From Tubiluchus corallicola (lineage: Eukaryota; Priapulida; Priapulimorpha; Priapulimorphida; Tubiluchidae): a DNA stretch of 64,000 nt. Numbering within the stretch: the stretch's first letter is position 1; the number at the start of each line of letters is the position of its first letter. The stretch lies in assembly GCA_030141605.1 (NCBI GenBank), contig JAQGDQ010000050.1, positions 321,971-385,970 of the forward strand, in the 5' to 3' direction. The position numbers and the translations under genes are program-made. The notes under the pieces are model-generated. The model was given only the letters and a program-made list of their open reading frames with translations, was not told the DNA's origin and did not search any database. Below, in pieces: positions 1 to 30,900 of the stretch.

Positions 1-19924
<19,924 letters not shown>

Positions 19925-20128
19925 TGGATGTTGACGAATATGCAGCATGATATTTTAAATGTAATTGAAACGACAGCATTAACAAATGCATTTGTACTGT
20001 AAAACAGCCAAAGTAAAATAATGATCCATATTAACTTGCTTTGCATCTTTGTGACTGTGTCATTTTAATAGAAGATTGCATTTGTGACAAACACAAACTA
20101 ACTGAAAAAAGGGTTCACCATAAGTTAT

Positions 20129-20134
20129 AATAAA
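20129..20134 (+). terminator. Candidate proximal poly(A) signal of the RhoGEF gene
   Basis: AATAAA lies 205 bases after the stop codon at 19924. It is the first canonical hexamer downstream; its use is not shown by sequence alone. Confidence 0.4.
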
Positions 20135-20816
20135 CTGAAAATGTATCTCAGTGTCAGTAGAATGTAATCTGACTGTGAGGTTAAAGTTAATAATTTATTT
20201 TCTGTCTGCAGATTACCTATCTCTTCTAGGTAATCTGGAAGTCTAATGGAACTTCAGTAGGTAGTTATGAGTCCTAATAATTTGAAGTAATAGTCTTTAA
20301 TAAGCAACGGTGAATATGAAAAGTATTAAATGATTTTTACTTGAATTTATTACAGGTTGTTTGTCAAACTTGACATCTTGTAACTATATTTTTATGTCTT
20401 AGCATGTGTCGAGCATTATTTTGGCTTTTGCTCATTCATGGTTGGTAGCTGTTTAGCAAATTAATTCGACTTACAGCTTCCAAATGATATGTATATTAAT
20501 TTATTTATAACTTACAATAGCTGTGCTATTTGATAGTAGTTAATAATGTGAGAACAAAAAGCTAATGTGAAACTTTTAATCTTTAAACGGCTGTTTAGTA
20601 AAGTTATTTTAATATTGTCCTGTACTAGCTACACAGTAATCATCAATTTTAATTTGTAAATAACAATAATTAAAGATGTCAGGCAATGTCTTGTGTACTG
20701 AATTCATGATTATATAAGGCTGTGGTGGTGCTGATAACCTAGTTGTCAACTATTTACACATATAACATTAAATCTCACGAGAAGGCTTTAATACATTTTA
20801 ACAAACGCATTTTTAC

Positions 20817-20828
20817 TTTATTAATAAA
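20817..20828. terminator. Palindromic bidirectional poly(A) signal TTTATTAATAAA
   Basis: The 12-base palindrome gives AATAAA on both strands between two convergent genes, the RhoGEF (plus) and ALIX (minus). It could end both transcripts; 3' UTRs would be about 0.9 kb and 1.75 kb. Confidence 0.45.
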
Positions 20829-20862
20829 AAATACAAATTTCGTGTATTGTGCAAATATTACT

Positions 20863-20898
20863 AAAAAATAGAATTTTATTTGTAAAATTCTATTTTTT
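20863..20898. repeat. Perfect 16-bp inverted repeat with 4-nt loop
   Basis: Arms AAAAAATAGAATTTTA (20863-20878) and its exact complement (20883-20898) flank TTTG. It lies 35 bp from the bidirectional AATAAA. It is AT-rich, so a chance or slippage origin is possible. Confidence 0.85.
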
Positions 20899-22566
20899 TA
20901 TTTGAAAAATAATGCTCAATATTTACTCAGCTGATTAACACAATAATAACAAAAACAAAAACGTTTTTTCTCCATATTAATTTTCATAATTTGCCTGCTA
21001 CCACATTTCTTCACAGTTCATAAACTTTTTCATAAGCAAAAGAATAAGACACCAAATGTAATGCAGATGCATTGCATAAATATATTTTCTTTAAATGTAA
21101 GTACTCGCCTTGAGGCTTATAACATTGTAGCTTATAATAATTTATTAAATTGCGACCGTCTGCATGATGCATATTCAAAATGTTGTAAATTTTACATTCA
21201 ATGCAATATTTGTGATCAAAAACTGGCAAATCCAAAAGCAAAATATGAGCATTAGGGGAGTCAGAATTCAGAAGTGACTACATGTAACTGAATTTGAACT
21301 AAACCAAAATGTTTCTTTTATTTCTCTTTCCAAAGCTCATTATGAATATTTGTACATAGTTAAAGATTCAATTAGATAATTTTACTAAACGTGGGGACTA
21401 CACTGATTAACATTACACTTGACATTATGATTAAAAATCAAAAATTTTAAGCTCATTTACTTAACACCTGCAAAGTAAACTTGAAAACTGTGCTTTCTAG
21501 TAGGTCTAATGGGAATCAAAAATACATAAATTCGGTAAAAATATATCATATCTAATTACTATCATCTTAATTTATGACCAATTTCACTTGGACGTCTATT
21601 TAACTAACTACATGCTGGCGATTTCTATAAATAATATGTATCAGCAAAGTTTACTGTGATTTTTGTACTACAGAACATCTGAAGTAAATTAAAATAATAA
21701 TATAATAATGATGATAGACACTATAACTACCTAAAACAAATATGCTACTGATAGGATAACCAGTGGTGGATTCCAAAACTTCAGTCATAAATCTTACTTA
21801 AACATCACTGTTACCATCAAAAATCAAGATATAAAGAATCTGCAACAAGTAATACTCATAAGTTTATAATTTCTACAAATTGTGATGCTTAGTAAATAAC
21901 AAAGACAATTTCAAGCAACGCTAATCATATGTTGCCTATAAATTGCAAGTTAAAGTTTAAGACACTGCACCAAAATTTCACTCATTAAGTATTTCTAACA
22001 TATAAATAACTAGTCATGTGGTCACCAATGTGATATGTAGTAATTATGTATAAGTTAAACTGTTCATGTTTTGAATAATTAAAAACTTCAACATTTCTCC
22101 AGCAATATGTAATTCCAAAAGGTCATTAAATTAGTGGCAAATAAAGTATAGTGTTTTGAGAAACTAAAACAGTGACAATATGCATTTAACTGAAATTTTC
22201 ACTAGGCACAGTTAAATCTCATTGCCTGGTGCTAGATCACAAACAGTCAACAACCAATATTAAAACCTGGTGATATGAATATACTATAAATTTTCACCAT
22301 CACAAATTATGCAGAAAGAAATTAATGCAATTTTACTTGTTATTATTTTAATATATAGCAACATAAAGTTTGTGTGGTGATGAACTCAAGCAAAATTACG
22401 AGTGATAAAAGCATTAAAGCTTTTGTCGTCTGTAACAGGTTGATGTAAATACTGCAGTTGGTAACTGGAATCTTCGGCTGCTGATACTAGTATAGTTGAA
22501 AAAAATCTCTGTTTCTGAAGGAGTTACAAACCTCAAATCATTTCTAGTAAAAACTAAAGATCGAAT

Positions 22567-24928
22567 TTACTGCTGCCACTGCTGTTGAGGATACGGTGGT
22601 GGTTGCTGACCAGGGTACTGCTGTTGTGGGTAAGGATAACCGGGTTGCTGAGGGTACTGGAATGCTGGCTGCGGATAACCCTGTTGAGGATACGGTTGAG
22701 TAGGATAGGGCACAGCATAAGGATTGTAGCCAGTTGGCATCGGTGGCATAGTGTAACCATATCCCTGTGGAAACTGTGTAGTAGGTGCAGCTCCATACGC
22801 TGGTGGTGAAGCGTACTGCTGGGAAGGTGCTGAAGCTCCTGTACTTGTGATTGAAGTTGAAGAAGCAGATGCTTGTGCAGCTGTAGTAGTAGATGGAGGA
22901 GGAGGTCTTGCTGGTGCTGCCCTACCAGCTTCCTGGTGGTGCCTAGGTGGTTTCGGAGGTGCAGCAGCTGGTTGGTTTGCAATGGACTGTTGCAAATCCT
23001 TCATCAAATCTTCTTTTTCAGTCTTTCGGGCAAAACAGAAATCTCCAACTTTCATCTGAAACTTCAGTAATATTTGTGTCAAATCATTATAAAACTTTGT
23101 TCCCTCCTTAAGGTTCGCTGTCAGCTCCATATAAGCATCATGAGCAGCTGCCAGATCACGCAAGATTTCTTCTCGTTTTGCAGCACTCTGATTTGATGAC
23201 TTTTGTTTAACAAACTCTGTATTAGTCTTTTGTATATTAGCCATAAGAACTTCTTGTTTTTTAATGCTCTCTGTAACTTGTTTCTGTAGTGGACCATACA
23301 AGCGATTCAATTCAGATAGGGATACACCTTCCTCATTTATGGCACCATCATTAGCCAGTGCTTGAAGAAACTTACTACTCATGTCAGACGTAGTATCCTT
23401 TATTTCACTTTCCACTGCATCTCTTTCAGCCTTTATTGTCTCCACTTGTTCAATATAACCTCGCAATTCTTTTACAATGGGACTATTTTGCAAAGCTGCA
23501 CCTGAACTTGCAGCTGGTATGCTTTGTATCAGCTCATTCTCATTTTTACAAAGGAGCTCAATCATGGTTTTATGTGAAGAAAATTTTTCTTTGACAACAC
23601 CATCAGCAGTGATTGCATTACTAATAATTGTCTGGTACTTTGAGCCTTCCGCACGCAGAGGTGCTGTCAGTTTAGCAGATGGAGTTCTTTCCCAACGCTC
23701 TTTAAATTGCTCGCGTAACTGATTATCTGACGCCTCTTCTTCATCTAACTGCCTCATTGTTTCATCTAGAATTTCTTTATTTCTCTTTAAAAGTTCTGGA
23801 AGGTCACTTATTTGCTTTTGAAGAGCTTGTAAGCCACCATGGCTTTTAATCGCATCAGATTTCTCTTTAATTGAAGCAGGTAAAGCATTTGCTGATCCTG
23901 GAGCAAGATCTTCAATTCCTGCAGGTAAATTCAGTGATGCCAAAATGCTATTCATTAACTGTGTACTTTCCCTCAGTTTTCCAATTTCTGTGTTTACTAT
24001 TTCAGACTTGCGTGTGTCATAAACGGCAAGAGCTTGATGCACTGCAATTGGAACCAAGTTTTGAAACAAGTCTGTAAATTTTGAACTCATCTGACCAGTT
24101 ACTGGCAAAGGTTTTGCAAGGTTAGCTTTACCAATTGCTTGTAAGTTTGCAACATCTGGTACAACTTCATGGTAGATAAAGTCATTGTCCTTCTTTGCAG
24201 CATCATGTGCTATTCTTACTCTAGCTATTGCTTTGTCCAATTGGAGAGAACCCTGTGCTCTTGAGGTTGCAGCTTGCAACAGCTGACTTCCATGCTGCAA
24301 TCTAGATATTTCCTCACCAACTTCCTTTTTAGCTTTTGCCACACATGCCTGGTGATACTCAGCCAAGCCATGATACAGAGCCTGTTTGCCTGCAACTATG
24401 TTAATCCAGTCTTTCTCCCACTGGTCACGAATGGTTGATGCCTGCATGAATTTTAGTGCTTCCGCATACAAATCTGAACATTGATTTGCAACTTTTGCTA
24501 CCACAGCATCTTTCATTTTATCAAGTGCTGCCTTTAAATAAAATGCTTCCTGAGCCTGAGCAAGCATTAAACTTGATAAAGCTGTCATTGAATCATAAGA
24601 CATATCCGATGTTGGATCTTGCCCAATCATGTGCAGAGCATTATCCTTCAGATATCCAAATATTCCTGCTGCCAGTTGAAACAGTCGAGCAGATGATTTC
24701 AATCCTTCATCCTCATTGTGGTTTTGCACTTCCGCTACTTGACTTTGCATTGCAGCTACATTAAACAATAAACAGGCTCTCTCAAATGCTGCAGTACACA
24801 CAGTTAGACTGGCTTTTCCTCCAAATAATGATCCCTTGTCGAAAGCATCCTTCCATTTGAAAGGAATTCGCACTTGATTTTCTTCTAGTGGAAATTTGCT
24901 TTCCATAGCCATTATTTGATCATGGTAT
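22567..24928 (-). CDS. PDCD6IP: ALIX coding exon 2 (2362 nt, rest of the protein)
   Basis: One uninterrupted exon encodes residue 69 to the stop TAA (22569-22567). Recognisable in order: [13 protein letters not shown] and [14 protein letters not shown] (Bro1), KKDNDFIYH and RKSEIVN with the Tyr at the position of the human Src site, [20 protein letters not shown] and FKERWERTP (V domain), [19 protein letters not shown] (V-domain pocket), [19 protein letters not shown], then the proline-rich tail. PPAY (about residue 777) and PPPY (about 845) fit the PPxY pattern. Confidence 0.97.
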
Positions 24929-27900
24929 CTAAAAGGAAGTAACATATGATACATTAATCAAGAATTACTATTTGTTTTAAATAGCAACACTGTGTAACTC
25001 AAAAAGACATCATAGTGATGGGCATTGTTACCATAGACTGTGATCCCAAGTGTATAAAATGAAGCAAATTACAAACAGCTATGACAACAGCAGTAGCCAT
25101 GATCAGTGTTGGATATCAGAGTAGCAAATTTTCATATGTAGCAGGCAAAAATAGTGTTATACGTCAGAACAAAAATGAATAATTTTAACTTAAAGAAGGA
25201 ATGCTAAGTATTCGCAGACTTTTTCATAATAATTTCTGTACAGCCACTGGAAGAGTGAAGAAGTAAAAATTAAACCTTTGACAGCAATAAGTGAATTGCT
25301 ACTTTTCATCCAGTGGATTTATCAATAATTATAGTGTGACATGTGGTAGCAAATTCTAGTTAGATAGGAAACCTGTGAATGATTTCTTCTGTGTGGTGGC
25401 AAAAACACAACAGCAAACTTGTAACATTTAACTTATCTGAGGATGAAACACTATACCTCATGCATACTTAAGCAATCAAACTGGAAATTTTTTTTCATTG
25501 GCTGATAGACATCTTGCTTCTAAGGCTGTTTAGAGTTATACAATATACATGTGTATAGTATTTCAGCACCTCTTAACCATTTCTCACCCTCTCTCTTTCA
25601 CCATCTTCTTAGAAATGCAACAAATGCTTTTTCTTACAGTATTTGTATATAAAAGCCCAAAATTTATTCAAGTTTAGTTAGTAGAAAGTACGATATGACC
25701 ACAAGAGACTAGAACATAAAATTATCAAGGATTTAGGAAAATAGTAGAGGAGATCAACTGGTCAGCTGCTACTACTACTACTTAGTTTAGAAACTATAAT
25801 TAAAACTAATGACTGATTTAACTTATTTATTGTATATACATTTTACCATATAAGTACTATAATCTAGATATAAAATTCTGCTATTCTTGTAATATAGATG
25901 GAACAGTGATTGTCCTTTTGCTGGCTTTTGCACAAGATCACCTATATTAAGTTGCTCAAGACAAGCAGAAATGAGGGATCTTGATATCACACTAAATGAC
26001 GATATCAGGTTTCCTTACAAAATATATTCTTAACACATTTGAGTCTCATCAAAGCTGCACTAGTTAGGAATATCTTGCAATTATTAATTCAAACACTATA
26101 GAATGTTCAAGGTTCATTATAACAAATTATCAAAAATCAACAAGCTCTATGTTAAATCATATATATGCGTAAACTAAGTTGTAAAGCACTGGGCAGTTAT
26201 TGCAGCAAAACCTCGGACTAGTGGGCATGAATTTCGCGAGATCACACTGGATAACACTATTAGCAGTTCATTTTCAAGTTCATAGCACTTTCAGTTCAGA
26301 CAAAAGCATTTATAATTCTAGCTTAGCAAGGGTCAAGCTTCAGCAAATATTTGCATAATAGTTTAGTCCAGACTAGAGCCGCATGGGTCTAAATTTTCTA
26401 CTCCAGTCAGCAAAGTGTCACAGCTCAACCATTAGCAAACACAGTTGTTTGGGCTTTCAAAACCAAATTTGGGGCTAGATTACATTTTGCTATTTCTTCC
26501 CTCTTTATTTACCAAAACATATCATTCCATCTAAACAAAACCATAAACAAATGACAAAAAATAACACTAGTCAAAAGTCAATTTTACATAATTCAGAGTT
26601 TCACACTGCACCGTCGCATTAATCAATAAATAGCTGTTATCTAATAGTAAATTTTATAAAGTAATTAGAGTATATACGTACGTTATTAGCCCCAAATCAT
26701 AAGCAATGGCAACAGATAACGATTTCGATTGAACTCTCAATTAGTTTATGTATCGGACGCTGCAACACTCCATCTTTGGTCCGCAAGGTCGCACTTCTCA
26801 CCGAACCATCACTGCTCTTGTGTGTCTCTATAACCCGTGCAAGTAGCCAGCAGTTTCTAGGGCAGATGTCAACAATCAAGACCACATCCACCTTGATATT
26901 CTGTTCTACCTTGTTCCATTTAGAACGACATTGTAAGAGTGGTAGATATTCGAACTGCCATCTCCGCCAGAATACATTCACAAGATGTTGCACCTGACGC
27001 CATTTTCTGCGATAAAGATCAGCAGAAGTAAACTTGCCTGGTGGTAATAGATCGAAGTTAGATCGCATCTGCAAAAAATGGTTAGGCGTGAGAGGATTAC
27101 AATCTTCAGAGTCGTCAGATATAGCAGTGAGGGGCCTGCTATTGATAATATTTTCAGTGATGCAGAAAAATGTATGCAATCCCTCGTCATCAAGAGTCTG
27201 CAGATCAACTACTGAACAAAGCACTTTCTTCACTGACTTCACCATCACCTCCCATATCCCACCCATGTGGGGCGCTTTAGGTGGGTTGAAAACCCACTCA
27301 ATGTTCTGCTGATGCAAGCTTTCTCTAATTGTGTCATTGTTCCATGCTTGTATGGACTTTCCTAGTTCTTTAGATGCACCAATAAAATTTGTGCCACAGT
27401 CAGATTGGATTTTTGAAGGCTTTCCCCTTCTGCTGCTAAATTTCTGCAATGCTTTTATAAAAGAGTTTGTTGTCATGGTTTGCAGGACTTCTAGGTGCAC
27501 ACTCCTAGTTGCTAGGCAGGTAAACAACGCTCCATAGCGTTTCACCATGACACGTCCTCTTCTCACAGAAATTGGGATGAATCAATCCACACCTACAGTG
27601 GAGAAGGCAGATGATGGGCGAACTTTTTCTTCTGGCAAGTCTGCCATTTTCTGCCCCATGGGTTGAGCATGCCAAAGTCTACAAAGCCTGCATTCATAGA
27701 TGGCTCTTCTCATCAGGACCCTCATGCCAATTATCCAGAGTTTCGAGCGTACCAAAGACATGACATGTTCCTTTCCGACGTGTCCATGCTGCACGACTAG
27801 CAACGAAAGTCTGTGCTTTTTAGGCAAAATGACGGGATGCTTGGCTTCTTGATCGAGTAAAGATTTCTTTAGCCTGCCCCAACTCGTAAGATGCCGCTGC

Positions 27901-30900
27901 GGTCTTTGTGCAACAGATGCACCTTCAGTGCTTAATGTTTTATACTCGGCTTCAAAGGTCTCAAGTTGAACTTGTCTGATTATTTCATCTTGAGCGTCAT
28001 TCAGTTCAGCTATAATGAGATGATGAGAAACTGTAAACGGTTGCTTTGCCACTGCTCTTGCATGTAGAATTCTTTTCAACCGCAACAACCAAGCAACAAC
28101 TTTCTTTAATCTATGAAAGGATGAATAATAGTTTGTCAATTGATACACAATGCTGTTTGGCAATTTGTCTGCTTTCACCATATTTAAAGTTGCCGATCTC
28201 TTCACTTCTTTGTCAGTCTCAAGCATGTTTTCAGCATGCTGAACGTCAAAACTTGGCCTGGAAGCTTCACTGATGTGCAAAAATTCTGGTCCATGTTTCC
28301 ACCTCTCCGATGACAGTAAAGCCTTGGCATCTAATCCTCTAGATACATCATCAGCACTGTTGTCTTCAGAGCTAACATGATGCCACTGCGATGGTGCTGA
28401 AACTTCCAAAATGCCCTGGACTCTGTTCTGCACAAAGGTGTGGAATTGTCTCGACGTATTCTTAATATACTGCAGAACTATAATGCTACGAGATCAGAAT
28501 TTGGAACTGTCTATGTGCATAGTTAGCTCCTTTCTTAGAATACCATCAAGTTTAACTGCCAGTAAGGCAGCACAGAGCTCAAGTCGTGGAATCGTAAGAA
28601 CCCTTTATTGGTGCAAGACGCGGTTTTGCCATCAAAAAAGCTACATGAATATCTCCACATCCATTTTCCAAGCATACATAGGATACAGCTCCATAAGCGA
28701 CCTCTGAAGCGTCACAGAAGTGATGAAGTTGTACAGATACAGGCGTTTCAAAGTCTGGTGGTTTGATGCAACGTCTAACTTTGAAATTCTCCAGCAGTAC
28801 ACAGTCGGACATCCATTTAATTCACTTAATTTCAGTACTGTCTTTAAGCTTGCCATCCCAAGGCTTCTGCAGTCTGCACTCCTGAAACAGCAATTTTGCC
28901 TGGAGTACAAAAGCATTTACGAACCCGAGAGGGTCATAGACAGATGCAAGAGAACTTAAAAGACCACGTTTCGTGTGAGCATGTTCTCTCTGCTTTACTT
29001 GTATGCCAAAACTATCACTGTCTACTTTCCACTTGACACCTAAAGCTCGTTCTTCAGGAGGAAAGTCGAGCATGAGATTCTTAACGCATTTGCCAAGATG
29101 CTCTTCTGGGACATTAATCAAAGCCTGTCTTTTGTTGGAGACCCATTTCGTCAAACAGAAACCTCCTTTTATGTAAGATCCTCAACAAGGGCTTTGGCCT
29201 GGTCTGCAGTCTCCACTGATTTTAAACAGTCATCTACGTAGAAGTTGCAGAGCACCGTTTCTGTTACTTCTTTATCGAAATAAATAGCATTATCCGTTGC
29301 AGTCCACTTAAGTGCAAATGATGACACACTTGGAGACCAAATGCCACCGAACAAATGTACTGTCATCCTGAATGTTTGTGGTGGCTTGTCAGTTTGCCCA
29401 TCTGGCCACCAGAGAAATCTAAGCATATCCCTGTGTTTAGGTGAGACGAATACCTGATGAAACATTTCTCGTACGTCTGCCATTACTGCTACTGGATGTT
29501 CCCTGAACTGCAGCAACACGCCAATAAGTTTGTTGGTGAGGTCAGGCCCTTGAAGAACCAGATGATTTAAACACACACCTTCGCACTCAGCAGCGCAGTC
29601 AAACACGATTCTGGTCTTGTCTGGCTTATTAATGTTGAACACAGGGAAGTGGGGTACATACCATTTCACTGAGGACAATTGTTGTTCGCTTTAAATATCA
29701 TCATCCACTTTCTCACAGTAACCTTTGTTGATCAGATCATTCATAGCCTGTGTGTAATTTTCTTGCAAAATAGGCTGTCTGTTAAATCTCTTACGCAAAC
29801 ATTCAAGCCGTTTTACTGCCACTTGGTAACTGTCAGACAAATTTTGATTCTCCTCCTTGAAGGGTATTTCTAGCTGATAATGTCCATTCACCAAAGTAAC
29901 AGAGTTTTCCCAAATACTGAATGCCTTCATATCATCTCTTGACCATTTGCTTTCATCATCGCAAGCATCCATCCTCCAAAACTTCTCCACTTGTTGTTGT
30001 AAAGTATCAGATTGAGACGAAGAAAGTGAATCTGCAAGTGTGTAATTATTGGTGGCTGACTTAAGATTCAAATTACCGCCCCTATAGGGCTGTTAAGTGA
30101 CCATCCAAGCTTTGTCCTTGTCGCATATGGTGCATCTTTTCCATCTGCTCTTACCTCGAGTGGAATTAGAGCTTCTGGGACATCCTGGCCAATTAAAAGT
30201 CCTATCTCTAAGTTCTGCATCTCATTAAAACTAGTCAAGGCTGTTGCTAGATCTCGAAGGTGAGGCCATTGCTCCACATCACGATTAGTGACCAGGCTTT
30301 GTTCATCTAGCATAATCACAAGTCTCACAAATATGCAGGGCAACAACAATTTATTGTTTCCTTTCACATCCGTCACTGTGTTTCATGTTCGTAACTGTTG
30401 TGTCAACTTCACAATGCTTCTCCATAGTAGTCAGTTTCAAAACGTCTCTTAGCCCTTGAGCACCTATGCTGTCAAATAAATGCTGCGAGCAAAAGGTGTT
30501 GGTCGATCCATTGTCCAGAAGAGCCAACATAGTTATTGGAGTTTTCCCTTCGACCTGAACTTTCACAGGAAGTATGGGAAGTACCACCTTTCTCCCGATG
30601 TTATAACTGTGGCTAGCACATGTCGTCACTTCTCTACTATTTTGCATATGATTATTTTCAGGATTTGTTCGAGAAGGTGCCCAACTTTCTAATGCTGTGT
30701 GGAGTAAGTTAGAGTGTTTACACTTACAACCCTCCATAGTACATCCAGATTTATAGCACCTTGCTGCCTGGTGCCGGCCCTTAGCTAAGCAGTTAAAACA
30801 CAAACGTTCGTGTCTTGCATAGTTTAACCTGTCAGCATCATTCATTGCTGCAAATTTCGGACAATTGCCTAACGACGCATGCTCAGTGGAATTGCATAGG

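Larger units (their letters stand above)
19925..22566. other. Convergent intergenic region (3' UTRs of RhoGEF and ALIX)
   Basis: AT-rich DNA between the stop codons of two tail-to-tail genes. It holds the candidate poly(A) signals and hairpin listed separately, plus another minus-strand AATAAA (complement at 21317-21322). No further gene was seen. Confidence 0.6.
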
